From Cricetomys ansorgei (Eukaryota; Chordata; Mammalia; Rodentia; Nesomyidae): a DNA stretch of 64,000 bases. Location of the stretch: NCBI GenBank assembly GCA_026225945.1, contig JAMJFZ010003581.1:9092501-9156500 (forward strand), read 5' to 3'. The notes under the pieces were generated by a model. It searched no databases and was not told the origin of the DNA. It saw only the letters and a list, made by a program, of their open reading frames with translations. Below are positions 42,167 to 53,939 of this stretch, piece by piece. How positions within the stretch are numbered: the first letter of the stretch is position 1; each line of letters begins with the position of its first letter. A program made the translations under genes and the position numbers.

Positions 42167-42655
42167 CTCCAGGCTGGGGCGTAGCTCAGTGGAGTTCTTG
42201 CCTGGCATTCACAGAACTCTGAGTTTGATCCCCGGCACCCTGTAGACCAGGTGTAGTGGTACATGTCTGTCATCCCAGATCTCGGGAGGTAGAGGACAGG
42301 AGGATGAGAAGTTCAAGGGCACCTTCAGCTACACAGGTAGTTCAAGGCCATCCTGGGCTATAAGAGACCCTATCTCAATAAAAGGGGTAGTGGTAGTCTA
42401 GGGAGATGACTCAGTCAATAAAGTGCTATCTGTGCAAGCATGATGCGGACCTGAGTTTGAATCACCAGCATCCACTTAAAAACAGGACATGTTAGTTGAG
42501 CATGGTGGCCCATGCCGCTAGTCCCAGCGCTTGGAGGCTCTCTATGAGTTTGAGGCCAGCCTGGTCTGCCTAGCAAGTTCCAGGGTAGCCCATGCTACAA
42601 AGTGAAACCCTGACTCAAAAAAGAAAAGAGAATCAATCAAACAAACAAACAGATA
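42167..42655 (+). repeat. B4 SINE, B2 fragment and B1-like SINE in series
   Basis: B4 at 42167-42390 ('aggctggggcgtagctcagt', 'gaccaggtgtagtggtacat'). B2-like at 42395-42485 ('gagatgactcagtcaataaa'). B1-like at 42490-42655 ('gcatggtggcccatgccgct'). Confidence 0.7.
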
Positions 42656-42659
42656 TATA

Positions 42660-44060
42660 TTAAGAAAAATAAAATGCACAGGTAAGTGGGTGGAGCCAGA
42701 AAAAAATCATCCTGAGTGAAGTAACTCAGACTCAAAAAGACAAATATGGTTTGTTTTCTCTTATATGTGGATGCTAGCCTTAAAGCCTACAATATGTGGG
42801 CTATAATCCGAGTAACCACAGAGGTTTGGTACCTAGTAAGGGAATAGAGGAGAGGATCTGCCAAGGCAGTGGAAAGCGAGTATACTATTATAGAGAGACA
42901 AAGAGAAGACTAGAAAAGGAGGACTAACGGGGAGAGGGATGGATGAGCAGGGTAAAGAGGGAATACAGGGAGGGACAACTAACACTAAAGGCCATTTGAA
43001 AAACCATATGAAAACCTACTATTATAGAAACACCCTAAAATACATACATATAAGAAAGGAATCTAAATGGAGTTACCAAATAATAGAAGAGACAATGCCC
43101 AAACAGTACATCTTATTCCACCAAGTCAAGCCTCCAATGCCAGGGATGTGTTGCATTCTGTTGAGTCACTGGTCCAAGGGGCCCCATGGAAATCTCCAAA
43201 CATCATCCGCTAAGGCCAAGGCTGTTGGTTACTCCCCACAATCTGACGCCAGGCTCTATTGCTGGAGACAGCATTTACATATGTCATCAAACTCGAAGAA
43301 GTTGAGATGGTGCCTGATTAGAAACTTCAACCCTGTTGACTAGCATGCATGGTACTAGAAGGTACTCTGCATGTTGTCAGAGGAGAAAGGTAATTATCAG
43401 GGTTAATCCCTGTGACCTACAACAGTGATCTGCCTGCAAAATATACTGGTGCAGAAGTGACACAAACGTTATGAGGGTAGCCAACCACTTTCTAATTGGA
43501 TTTCAGACTCACTCTGTGAGTTGAAAACCACACCTGACACTGCTTAACGTGGTCAAGAACTTGAAACCAGAAAGGTCATAGGCCTAAGGCAAAACCTAAC
43601 ACTATTCTGCTAGAGGAACATCGCAACAAAATAACCCCTAACAACACGTTGCTATACGCATAGATCAGTGCTTCATTCAACCCTCATCGGAGAAGCTTCT
43701 TCTTGCAGTGCATAGGGATTAACACAACTGGACAATGTGCAGAGAGTGAGAGACTTTGGAGCACTCAGTCCTAAACGGGATGTCTTCATCAAAGCCCTCC
43801 CCTCAAGGCTCAGGGATCTACGCAGAACAGTAGATGGAAAGATTGTAAGAAGCCAGAGGGCATGGAGGACTCCAAGAGTCTTCCAGACAGCACAGTATGA
43901 ACTCACTAAGACTGTGTCAGCATCCACAAGGTCTGCCCAAGTTCGAGACAGACAGGGTCTCAGTGCGGAGACAGGGAAATGGACACGGGCTCCCATCCCT
44001 AAGCTATTTACAACTGATACTCACTTGCAAAAGGAAAAACTAGTTTTCTCCAGTGGAGAC
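42660..44060 (+). mobile_element. L1 3' end (end of ORF2 and 3' UTR)
   Basis: 'cagactcaaaaagacaaata', 'cttatatgtggatgctagcc' match the C-terminal ORF2 end shared by rodent L1s. What follows ('gggagggacaactaacacta', 'atggagttaccaaataatag', 'gccccatggaaatctccaaa') resembles the 3' UTR of older rodent Lx-type L1. Truncated at its 5' side; stop codons abound. Confidence 0.65.
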
Positions 44061-44187
44061 TCACTGGATTTATTAATCAGGATCACAGGCATGAGCCACC
44101 ATAACCAGATTACATTTTATTTTAGTCTTTCATGTCATTCCTACCAATACAGTTATTACATGAAAATCTTGATTATAAATCTCTAAC

Positions 44188-44395
44188 TGGGGACCAGAGA
44201 AATGGCTCTGCAGTTCAGAGCGCTTACTGCTCTTGCAGAGGACCTAAGTTCAATTCTTCCCACACTGGATAGCTAACAGTTGCCTCTAGCTTCAGTTCCA
44301 TGGGATCCAACACCTTCTTCTGGCCCCTGTGAGCGCTGTGTATATGTGCACACACACACACACACATACACATATATAAAAAAATTTAAAAGAAA
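44188..44395 (+). repeat. B2 SINE
   Basis: 'gaccagagaaatggctctgc', 'gaggacctaagttcaattct', (CA)n then 'ataaaaaaatttaaaag'. Confidence 0.85.
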
Positions 44396-44482
44396 ACTAT
44401 GATTGGTGATTTTACTAAAATTATAGCATAAAGAAGAGGCTTTATAGAGTACACATTCAACACTGTATGAATGAATGATTTT

Positions 44483-44596
44483 TTTTTCAAGATAGGGTTT
44501 CTCTGTTGTAACTCTGCCCTTGAACTCACAGAGATCTGCCTGCCTCTGCCTCCCGAGTGTTGGGATTAAAGGCATGTCTCACTACTGCCTGGCTGA
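44483..44596 (-). repeat. B1 SINE, internally deleted
   Basis: 'atagggtttctctgttgtaa' joins directly to 'cttgaactcacagagatctg', so the B1 middle is missing. Ends 'ggcatgtctcactactgcct'. Confidence 0.88.
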
Positions 44597-44732
44597 AAGA
44601 TTAATTTTTAATCAATTATTAAATCAAACATCGCTTCCAGCCCTTGCCCTTCAACAGACTCCCAGGTATTTAATACTATCTACATTCAGTGATTTGTATA
44701 TTTTGCTTTTCATCATTAGAAAAACAGATGTG

Positions 44733-44900
44733 TGCCAGGCAGTGGTGGCACAGACCTTTAATCCCAGCACTTGGGAGGCCGAGGCAGGCGGATGGATCTT
44801 TGTGAGTTCAAGGCCAGCAGAGTGAGTTTCAGGACAGCCAGGGTTATAACAGAGAAACCCTGTCTCGAAACAAAGAAACAAACAAAGACAAACAAACAAA
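44733..44900 (+). repeat. B1 SINE
   Basis: 'caggcagtggtggcacagac', 'gaggccgaggcaggcggatg', tail with CAAA units. Confidence 0.92.
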
Positions 44901-45109
44901 ACAAATGTGTAGCAATCGAACTTTTTTTTGAGGGGGGCTTATAAGGAAGAAATATATATATGCATACTTTTAAAAATAAAATTTTCATTTTACCAAGGAA
45001 AAGCCATCTATAATAGTCTTTTACATTAAAAAAAAACCACTTAATTTTTAGTTACGAGAAAAGATCAGCATAAAGCATCCTGACCTTCAGTCAGTGTGAA
45101 GAATGTTTG

Positions 45110-45270
45110 TTGGAAGGAAGGTATAATGGTACATGCCTTTAATCCCAGGACTTGGGAGGTAGAGGCAAGCGGATCTCTGTGAGTTCAAGGCAAACCTGGT
45201 CTAGAGTTCTAGGCTAGCCAGGGCTATATAGTGAGACCCTGTATCAAAAATAATTAATTAATTAATTTTT
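45110..45270 (+). repeat. B1 SINE
   Basis: 'gtataatggtacatgccttt', 'gtagaggcaagcggatctct', tail 'aattaattaattaattttt'. Confidence 0.88.
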
Positions 45271-45342
45271 AAAAAGTTTTTGTTTTCTGCCTGTGGTAAT
45301 AGTGATTTCTAGACCAGCCTGGACTGAGGTATAAGATTGTCT

Positions 45343-45440
45343 ACACACACACACACACACACACACTCACACACACACACACTCACAAAGAGAGAGACAG
45401 ACAGACAGACAGACAGTCAGACATATTTAGAGAGAGAGAG
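45343..45440. repeat. (CA)n/(GACA)n compound microsatellite
   Basis: CA block at 45343-45382, then a GACA block at 45397-45417, then GA. Confidence 0.95.
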
Positions 45441-46474
45441 ATTTAGTGTCTTTCTCACGTCTAGTGTGGTGGCTCACACTCTGGGCTACATAGCAACACT
45501 AGACCAGCCAGGGCTTATGGGAAGACCCTGTTTTCAAAAAACAAAAATAAAATTGAATAAATGTTTTTCTTATCTTCCAGAAGAACAATGTAGTCTGAGG
45601 GCCAAATTCACCTACAATCTGCTGACAAATAGGTCCCACATCCCCTGACAGGTGCCCGGTGTGCCCTGCTGGAGGCAGAGCCAAGGCCAGGGTTGGTCTT
45701 GACTTCCCTAGTCTCTACGTGGCTAGGCAGCAACAACCTCTTCCTGTTTGCAGAGAGCCCTTCACGGCCGACACAGCCTGCTGTGTCCAGTGTCTGTCCT
45801 GCTGTGTCCAGCGTCTGTCCTAGGAGGATGCACTTCTCAGACGAGGTGAGATTGCACTTTACAGAATGGATTGCGATAATTTTCATGATGATGCAGATTT
45901 CTGGGGACCCCTTTGCCTGTGCATATGACCATGACACCGAGTAGACTCAGGACCAGCTACTCTCTGCTCTGCATGATCTGGTAGGAAGAGGGTAGGGGGT
46001 GGGGATTAGGAAGAGCAGTACATGGAGAAGTTTCTGGAAGAGATCTATAAAGATGCCACAGAACCTCTATGGGGAATAGAATGAAATGTTGGAGAGGACA
46101 ATGTTGGGCTGGAGAGTGAAGACAGATTAAGGATGGTAGCCATGATGAGACATTGGTTTCCCCCTGAGGACAACAGACACATGGAAAGGAATGTCAGCAG
46201 GAGAGGGCTTGAAGCTCACAGCTGAGATGTGGGTCGGGTATTGAGGCCTCTTTTGAGATGGTTTCTTTCCTCAGCTAGCTCCTTGTCACCCTGGGAGTAG
46301 AAGCCAGTGCCACTTGGCAATCCTAAAAATAAACACTGGCCAGACAAAGATAGACACATGGCTGGCTCAGAGCCAGAGACTGGCCAGGCTTGCAGAGGGG
46401 TTCCCAACTGGCCACATTAAGCCAAGATCCTTACGAATCAAAACATGCTTGATCTGATGGGATAAAAAGAATTC

Positions 46475-46610
46475 AAGGCCTGGGTATGTGGCCCAGTTGG
46501 TAGAGTGCTTGCCTGGCATTCACGAGGCCCTGGGTTTGAAACCCGAGCCTGGTGACACACTCTTATAATGTCAGCATTTGGGTGGTACAGGCAAGAGGAT
46601 CAGAAGTGAC
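46475..46610 (+). repeat. B4/ID SINE
   Basis: 'ggcctgggtatgtggcccag', 'agtgcttgcctggcattcac', then a shortened B1-like part. Confidence 0.7.
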
Positions 46611-46766
46611 TTCTCGTTGTGCCCAGTGTCCCCAGAATTATCCCTGGTGCCTCTGAAAGATTAAGTTCCGCACATGACACCGGGCCACTGCCAGCCAGAC
46701 TTCGGTTGTTATTGCTTATTCTGTTACATAGCCCAGGCCAGTCTTGATCTCTTCATCCCCCTGACT

Positions 46767-46767
<1 letters not shown>

Positions 46768-46797
<30 letters not shown>

Positions 46798-46842
46798 GGA
46801 GGGGGAGAGAGAGAGAGAGAGGTTGAAGGAGAGAGAGAGGAC
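46768..46842. repeat. (CA)n and (GA)n microsatellite
   Basis: CA units at 46768-46794, then GA-rich sequence to about 46842. Confidence 0.94.
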
Positions 46843-47061
46843 ACTCCAATCTTTAAAAGGAATCTATCTGCTTCAGTCTGGTTTCCCAACTTGCTGGGGG
46901 GAAAAATCCAGTCAGCCTCACGAATTGCAGTCACCCCAGCAGAATGTAGCCAGATGAGGAACAGGATTGGCTGGCTTTACTCCTAAAGCTTTACCCCTAA
47001 ATCACAAGTGTAACAGTAAGTAGTGGTTGTGTTAAGTCACTTAAGCTTCGGAGTGGATTTT

Positions 47062-47162
47062 CTTGTTTAGACATTGTTTCATCATGTAGTAGTCTGGCTG
47101 GCCTGGAACTCTCTGCTTCCCAACTGCTAGAATTAAAGCATAAGCCGTGTCCAACCTCTAGG
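47062..47162 (-). repeat. B1 fragment
   Basis: 'ggctggcctggaactctctg', 'ctagaattaaagcataagcc'. Confidence 0.65.
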
Positions 47163-47394
47163 TGGATTTTATATGGCAACAGACATACGGAGCTTGGTGA
47201 GAGCCTCCTCTAGATCATTCCGTCCTGATATGATTGTTGAGGGTGATGCCTTTATTCTCTTTTTAGGTGAGAAAAGAGGTTCAGAGGACATACACACACA
47301 CAGCTGTGCCACCCCTCACAGCTGCAAAGGGAGTGTAGCCTGGTTCCGGACTTAAATCTGACTCCAAGGAAGCAGAGCTGGCTAGAGGGTGTGT

Positions 47395-47422
47395 GGTGTG
47401 TGTGTGTGTGTGTGTGTGTGTA
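47395..47422. repeat. (GT)n microsatellite
   Basis: About 12 GT units. Confidence 0.93.
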
Positions 47423-47424
47423 TC

Positions 47425-48900
47425 CGCGGACATTAGGAAGGGAGAAGCCACGCTATCCATACCTCTTACCTACATAGGACCATCCTGGACTACAGATCGT
47501 GGCCAGGGTTCCTTGATCCAAGCCGACTGGGACGGCACCCTGATGCTCCTTGCCCCTTGCCTTGTATGACTCCCCCGGTGTCACAAGGTCCTGGTTCCGT
47601 ACTATTTTTCCAAAGGTCTCCTGGCTTAGCCAGTTCACCAGCACCCTGCCCCATGTGGTCAGCTTCTTGCTACGTGTATCTACAGAGTGTCTGTCAGAGA
47701 GCCACTGAGCATCCCCTCGGTACATGGAGAATCCCTGAGCTTGGGGGGGGGGTCACATGGGGCTCCCTTTCCAAGTCACATCACCCACATCCTTCCTGTG
47801 AACTCTCTGTAGCCTTCTCCCCACCAGCCTGTGGCAATCTGCCTAATGTTCTCCTCACGGCACTAAAACAAACCTGAAACCCTTTGTTCCCCTGGGGTAG
47901 CTGGACTGTCTTTTGATGGAGGAAGCAGGAATGACTGATGGCCTGATAACAATGCTGTCCCTATACCTGTGAACATGTGAGGCTGGAGGTCCCGCTGGGT
48001 ACAGCTGGGTTAGGCTTTGCAGGATTGGTTGGCCAGGAGCCCCGCCAGGTGCCTGTTTGCATGGGTGTCGAGACAGGTAGGCCAGCGTTTCTTTGGAAGA
48101 CTAAGAGGGGAAAGGAGTTTTTTGATGCATGCTAGGGAAGAGAAAGGTGGGGGGGAATCACAGAGGGGAGAGGGGGTCAGTCAGCCTCAGATTTCGCCAC
48201 AGCTGAGATTGTAGTAAAGTAAAAGAATATTCTGGAAGCTATGTGAACATTGGGGTCTGTTGTCATGGCTTTCCTCTCGGGACTCCCTCCTCCTTTTCTG
48301 GGCTTCTTCTCTCTGTATATATTAGTGATTTAACTCTCAAGCCTGCAGTGTAGATTCCATTCAACACAGTCAACTATTAGGCATTAAAATGTCAGGCTGG
48401 ACCTTTTGGAAGAATGCTCGTCAGGAGCCTTGGACCACTCTGGTCTGACTTGTTCCCGTGCTCTGTTCCTGGCTTAGTGTCTCAGGCTGACCCTGGCCTT
48501 CCCTTATCCTGTGAGTAGGAGCCACAGAACCTCCACGACTGTGAGAAAGGTGAACAGGAACTATGTTTGGGGAATTTGCATGTCTCCACGTGTTCCCACT
48601 TGTGCTTAATTAATAGGCAAGGTGCAATTTCAGGTTGGGGATAATTTTCCCTTAGAATGTCAAAGGCAGCGCTCTTTTTTTTAATGGTGTGGTTGAACAA
48701 CCAAGCACCGCTTTGAGTCTCCACCTTTTGATGTGCCTCGGCTTTCTCTCGGCAAGTCCGTGAGATCGGCTTTCTCTGTCGGTGTTCTGAAACTCTGTGG
48801 TGGTGCCCCGGGGAATAAGTACTTACTTGCTCTTTGGCCCACTCCGCTTGGAAATTCAAGTTGAAGAACTCTTGAATTACTTCTTTTTCCTTCCCCTTCC
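47425..48900. other. Unique-looking intergenic sequence
   Basis: No SINE or exon recognised over about 1.5 kb, a notable gap in a repeat-dense interval. Open frames up to about 125 codons show no family. Confidence 0.45.
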
Positions 48901-49124
48901 TCTCTCCAACTAACCCCCACCTGTCTCTTCTGAGAGGTCTTCAATGTTGCCTGGGCTGGCTGAGGTATGCTTCCTGCCTTAGCCTCCTTTGTGGCTGGTA
49001 CTACAGATGCCACAGTGACTTTTCTGTGTTCCTGTATGGTTTGTGTATATGTGTGCTCTGTGTGTGTACTTTTAGTACGGTCTTTATTATTAATTGTAAA
49101 TATTTCAAATTAATTTATCTTTGG

Positions 49125-49365
49125 TTTAAAAATATTTATCTTTAAATATTTGTTTTTATTCTATGTATGTGAGTGTTTGTTTATATGCATGTGTGTATGC
49201 TACATGTGTGCAATGATCATTGAAGTCAGAAGAGGGCGCCAGATCCCTCATAGAACTGGACTTCCAGATGGTTGCAAGTCAATATGTGGGTGCTGGAAAC
49301 TGAACTTAGGGTCTTTGGAAGAGCATTATGTGTCCTTAACTGCTGAGCCATCTCTCCAGCTCCGA
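49125..49365 (-). repeat. B2 SINE with CTCF-like core
   Basis: 'gtttttattctatgtatgtg', 'gtcagaagagggcgccagat', 'ggtgctggaaactgaactta', 'gagccatctctccagctc'. The 'agaagagggcgcc' portion is a good CTCF-type core on the plus strand. Confidence 0.88.
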
Positions 49366-49377
49366 TTTGATTTGATT

Positions 49378-49525
49378 TGGTTTTGAGATAAGGTCGCACA
49401 TATCCCAGGCTGACCACAAATTCTCCGTGTAGCAGTTGACCTTACGCTCCTAACCCTACTGCCCCCCCTTTACCTCCCAGGTGCTGACATTACACCTGCG
49501 CGTCACTGTGCTTGGTTATGCAGCC
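49378..49525 (-). repeat. B1/B4-like fragment
   Basis: 'gagataaggtcgcacatatc', 'tacctcccaggtgctgacat'. Diverged. Confidence 0.45.
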
Positions 49526-49892
49526 TTCGACAGTCACCCTAGAGCATTTTGCATCCTAATACCCTAAGGACCCCACCAACTGAGCTACATCCCTGGTTCA
49601 ATCTTTTGTTTTTAAAGACATGGTTATCTTGTCCTGAAATCCTTGGCAATTCTCCTGTCTCAGCGTCCTCAGTGCTGGGACCACAGATCTGTGCCACCGT
49701 GCCTGGTCTGACCCTGTCTTTAACTTCCAGCCTTCATGACTTTTGTTTTCATTTCTCCTTTCATATTTTTAATTCTTAAGACTTCATTTTGTTCTCTCAT
49801 TTTTATATCATCATTTTTATATCACTTTTGTATCGTCTGACTTTTATTTCATGGATGTAACATTATATCTAAGAATAAATGGTCATTTTAGG

Positions 49893-50195
49893 CCAGACGT
49901 GGTGGTGTGGTGCACACATCTAATTCTAGCACTTGGGAGGCAGAGGCAGGTAGATCTTTGCGAGTTCGAGGCCAGCCTGGTCTACACAGAGCTTTAGATC
50001 AGGGCTGCATAGTGAGAACTTGTCTTAAGGAAAGAAAAAAAGATGAAGTTTAGTCAGGCATGGGGGCACACACATTTTATCCCAGCACTTGGAAGCAGAG
50101 GCAGTTGAATCTGTGAATTCAAGGTCAGCCTGGTTTATAGGGAGAGCTCCAGACAGCCAGAAGTATACAGGGAAACTCTGTCTTGAAAAAGAATA
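49893..50195 (+). repeat. Two B1 SINEs in tandem
   Basis: Copy 1: 'gacgtggtggtgtggtgcac', 'gcgagttcgaggccagcctg'. Copy 2 from about 50054: 'caggcatgggggcacacaca', 'aattcaaggtcagcctggtt'. Confidence 0.85.
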
Positions 50196-50204
50196 TGTTT
50201 ATTT

Positions 50205-50480
50205 CAGATTTACTTATGTGTGTATGTCTGTGTGAGTGTGCACGCACATGTGTGTAGGTGGGACTGAGCTGAGTGTGTGTGTGCGAGTGTGCATGAGTGT
50301 GTGTCCATGCGTGAGCTGAATGTGTGTGTGTGTGCATATGCATGTGTGCATGCGTGTATGAGCTGAGCATAGGAGTACGTTTCTGTTTGTGCATGCATGT
50401 GTGAACTGAGAGTGAGTGTGCATGCGTGTGTGCACATGCGTGTGTGCGTGTGAGCGTGCATGCGCACGTGTGCAGGTGAG
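50205..50480. repeat. TG-rich degenerate repeat
   Basis: Irregular GTGTG/GCATG units with recurrent 'gagctgag'. Strongly Thr/His open frames on the minus strand are artefacts. Confidence 0.9.
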
Positions 50481-51104
50481 AATGAGCTGAGGCACGTACG
50501 TGGGTGAGTCTGCTAGGAAGGGAGGGGTCTTGGCTTCCTTGGCTGCCCTCCCTCCTGCTCCCCGGCTTGTCATCGTGTCTTGTGTTCATCATCTTCGGGA
50601 GTCTATTCCTTAAAATAAAACAATCTCTACCACGGCATCTCCAGGTTAGGAAGGTAGGAGGGGAAGCGTGTGAACTCTGTCCTCCATCTTTAATTAGAAG
50701 TTGCTCCAGTTGGTTTTTTTTGTTGATACCTCGAATTCTCCTGGACCCAGAGCCCGCTTTCATCTCCACTACAAAATGAGCTCCTTCTCTGTATATCCTC
50801 ATGCCTGGCCCTGCTTTCGGCCACTCTGTTACCTAAACTTTAAAACTGTAGGGTCCCTTCTGTGTCTTTGTTTTCCTTGCCTCCTATTTGTGGAACAAGG
50901 TCACCTTCCTGTCCTTCCTCAGGGCTCCCTCCCACTCTCCTCCTCTCTGTTCACAGCTGTCGCCCAGATCTGTCCTCTCACAGCAGGGCAGGAACGGAAG
51001 GCCTGTGGTGACTGATCTCCAGCTTTGCCCTCACAGCTGATCTACAAAATGAAAATGTCTTGTCTGCCTCTAGTTGTCTTTGGTTTGGATTTAGACTTTT
51101 ATTG

Positions 51105-51190
51105 TTTCGTATTTTCAGGCAGGGTCTTGCTAGGTAGTCCAGGTTGGCCTCAAACTCACAATCTCTTCCACCTCAGCTTCCCTAAAAAGT
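51105..51190 (-). repeat. B1 fragment
   Basis: 'caggcagggtcttgctaggt', 'ggcctcaaactcacaatctc'. Confidence 0.55.
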
Positions 51191-51209
51191 CTGTTTTAAA
51201 AAAGAAGAA

Positions 51210-51645
51210 AAGGGGCTGGCTCAGGGGTTACGAACATATACTGTTCTTTCGGAAGACCCGAGTCCGCAGCACCCACATCAGGTGGCTGGAAACCACCTCT
51301 TACTCCTGCTCCACGAAGAGCCCATGCCTCTGGCCTCAACACCTGCACTCACATGCATGTACCAACAACCCCCGCCCCACACACACCATCATAGCAAAAT
51401 AAGCTAAATCTTTTAAAAAGGCTCTGGAGCTGGAGAGAAGGCTTAGTGGTTAAGAGCACTGGCTGCTCTTCAGAGGACTGGGGTTTGATTCCCAGCACTC
51501 ATATGATGCATCGGTCACAATTATCTGCAGCTCCAGATCCTGGAGACCCAACACCATCTTCTGGCCTCCTCAGGCACTGTACACATGTGATGTACAGAAT
51601 CTATACGATACACATAGGCAGAACACCCGTATACATAAAATAATT
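51210..51645 (+). repeat. Two B2 SINEs in tandem
   Basis: Copy 1 at 51210-51405 ('ggggctggctcaggggttac'). Copy 2 at 51427-51645 ('gagctggagagaaggcttag', 'ggtttgattcccagcactca'). Confidence 0.8.
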
Positions 51646-51664
51646 TTTTTTTTTTAAAAAAAGG

Positions 51665-51990
51665 GGTCTGGTGATTGATGCATGCTTTTAATACCAGCAC
51701 ATCGGGGGAGGGAGGCAGAGGCAGGTGTACCTTTGTGATTAGGCTAGCTTGATCTACATAATGAGTTCTAGGTCAGCCAGGACTACATAGTGAGGCCCTG
51801 TCTTCAAATAAACCAAGCCCAAACAAACAAACAATACAAAACAAGAAGAAGACGAGGAGGGGCAGAAAGTGATGTGCACACCGATCATCTCAGCACCTGG
51901 GAGACAGAGGCAGGAGGACCAAGCTCCAGGCTATCCTTGAGGTCAAGTCGTCCAGAGTCTGTTTCAAAAAAAAAAACAAAAAACAAAAAA
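51665..51990 (+). repeat. B1-like SINEs in tandem
   Basis: Copy 1: 'ctggtgattgatgcatgctt', 'gctagcttgatctacataat'. Copy 2 from about 51865: 'cacaccgatcatctcagcac', 'gggagacagaggcaggagga'. Confidence 0.7.
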
Positions 51991-52004
51991 CAACCCAACA
52001 ACTA

Positions 52005-52300
52005 AACAAAGGCTTAGCAGGTAAGAGCACTGGCTGTACAGCGTGATGGCCTGGAACACACAAAAGCCAGACGCTGTGACGAATGCCTGTCATCCCAGCT
52101 CTCCTGCTGCAGAGAGGGCGGGGCCAGACAGCTTGGAGTTCTGGAGTTCACAAACAGCACAGTGGTAGAAGGAAGAGAGACCCCTGCCTCAGCGGGGTAG
52201 CAGGGTCTCTGACCTCTGACCTCCACGTGTGTGCAGCGGTGCACAAACGCACACACACACACACAACAACATCAACAAAACTGTGAAGAAGAGGAGAGGG
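52005..52300 (+). repeat. B3 SINE
   Basis: 'aggcttagcaggtaagagca', 'ggcctggaacacacaaaagc', 'agggtctctgacctctgacc', (CA)n tail. Confidence 0.65.
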
Positions 52301-52829
52301 GGAAGAGCCGTCACACCCAGCACACACAAACTGAGCTACAGTCCCAGTCCTTTGCTCCAAAATATTTGATGCTGCCCGCAGCAAAAGCCCAAGTTTCTGG
52401 GTTGAGCAGCAGCTCCCATCACCCGACTCCCTTCTTGAGGTCCAGGCCGAATCCTCCTGCGTTCTGAGGGCGTGTCTTCTGAAGCAGCCCCCTTCCTGGT
52501 GCCCCCCCCCTCTGCCCAGCCACCTCCCATCACTCAGGGAGTTATACAGGCAGCCTTTCCCAGGTCCCTTTTCTCTTGCTTCAGCTTGTCGTCGGGCTCC
52601 CTGGCTCTCGGAGGAGAGAGACTGTCTAACCCATTTCGTATCTTAAGATCTCATCGGTGTCTTGTACGCATGAGTGCCCGTCCCGTTACATTTCGTTATT
52701 TATTTCTGTTCCTTCTCTGCAGCTGCTTTCTCCTATATTAATTCTGCCCTTTATAGGAGCCTCTTAAATAATTAAGATGCTTGAAAGTGTCGAGAAGGGC
52801 TCTCTCCCTGCAGAAAATTCTTTTCTTTG

Positions 52830-52950
52830 GTGGGGATGGGGAGGGTGTCACTATGTAGACCAGGCTAGCCTCTAACTCACAGCGACCAATCTGCCTCTGC
52901 CTCCTCAGCACTGGGACCAAAAAGGTGTGTGCCACCGCAACCAGCTGGAG
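52830..52950 (-). repeat. B1 fragment
   Basis: 'caccaggctagcctctaactc' type right half, seen as 'caggctagcctctaactcac', then 'gtgtgtgccaccgcaaccag'. Confidence 0.7.
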
Positions 52951-53039
52951 TAGGTTCTTTTGAAAAGTCTTTGCGTGCATGCGTATCAGCTGATAGTGTG
53001 CACGTGTGTATCAGCTGTTACTCATAAGGAGCTGTCCAC

Positions 53040-53282
53040 TTAGTTTTTGAGACAAGGTTATCTTTCTAGCTTGGGGCACCCCTGAGTAGGCTATACTGGG
53101 TGGCCAGGGAACTCCCAACTATCCTCCTGTCTCAGCCTCTCCCATGTTGGGATTTCAAGTATGCGCCATGCCTGTCCCCGCCTCCCCCCTCCACCAAAGC
53201 ATGGGTTCTAGGGATCAAACTCTGGTCCTTATGCGTGTGCAGTAAGCACTTTCCTGGCTGAGCCATCACCTCAGCCCCTGCT
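53040..53282 (-). repeat. B3/B4 SINE
   Basis: 'ttttgagacaaggttatctt', 'gatttcaagtatgcgccatg', 'tctagggatcaaactctggt', 'gctgagccatcacctcagcc'. Confidence 0.7.
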
Positions 53283-53939
53283 GAGTGCATGTTTTTGACT
53301 TAATAGTTTATTACAGGTTAGTGGTTGCTTTGCCATCTACCCTGTAACACCCCTCCCCATGAGACCCCAGACCTGGACGTACTAGTGGACACCGGCTCTC
53401 CTCAAAGCCTGCAGTAGCAGTCTGGGTGTAAAGTAGAGGCTCAGTTAATGCTGGTAAACTGACTGTGTGCTCTGGGGTACAGAAAGACACATGGGCCAGC
53501 TTGGGGGTCACTCTCTGACACAGAAGCATAATCGGGTCTGGGTTGGTGGCAGGCTTGTGGCAGCTTAGGGTCAGAATGGCCTCTTGGATGGGGCTTCTGG
53601 AGATGTCAGTGACAAGCAGCTTCTCTTAGGTAAACCTGAAGCAGAGAAGTGTATGCATGCAAGTACATTGACAGCTTGGTGTGTGTGTGTGGTGGGGGGC
53701 GGGGCTGTAGAAAAGAAGTACAGGTAGGTGGACAGGTCCCTGGAGGGGAGGGGTTAGGAACCTTTTTCACATCATGCTAACGTGTGAAGCGCCCCCCACC
53801 CCCCGCGCGCGCACCTGCTTGATCCTGTCCTGATGCTCATGGAAGCCCCAAGTGTCAGAGAGCCACCTCTTATCCAGGGTACCCATCAGCCTCAAGCCTT
53901 TGTTGGTGGAAGGGGCCTGCTCCCCATTTCCTCCCTGTG

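Noticed and set aside
50125..50802. 225-codon minus-strand frame rich in Thr/His
   Set aside because: Translation of TG-rich simple sequence and B1 ends.
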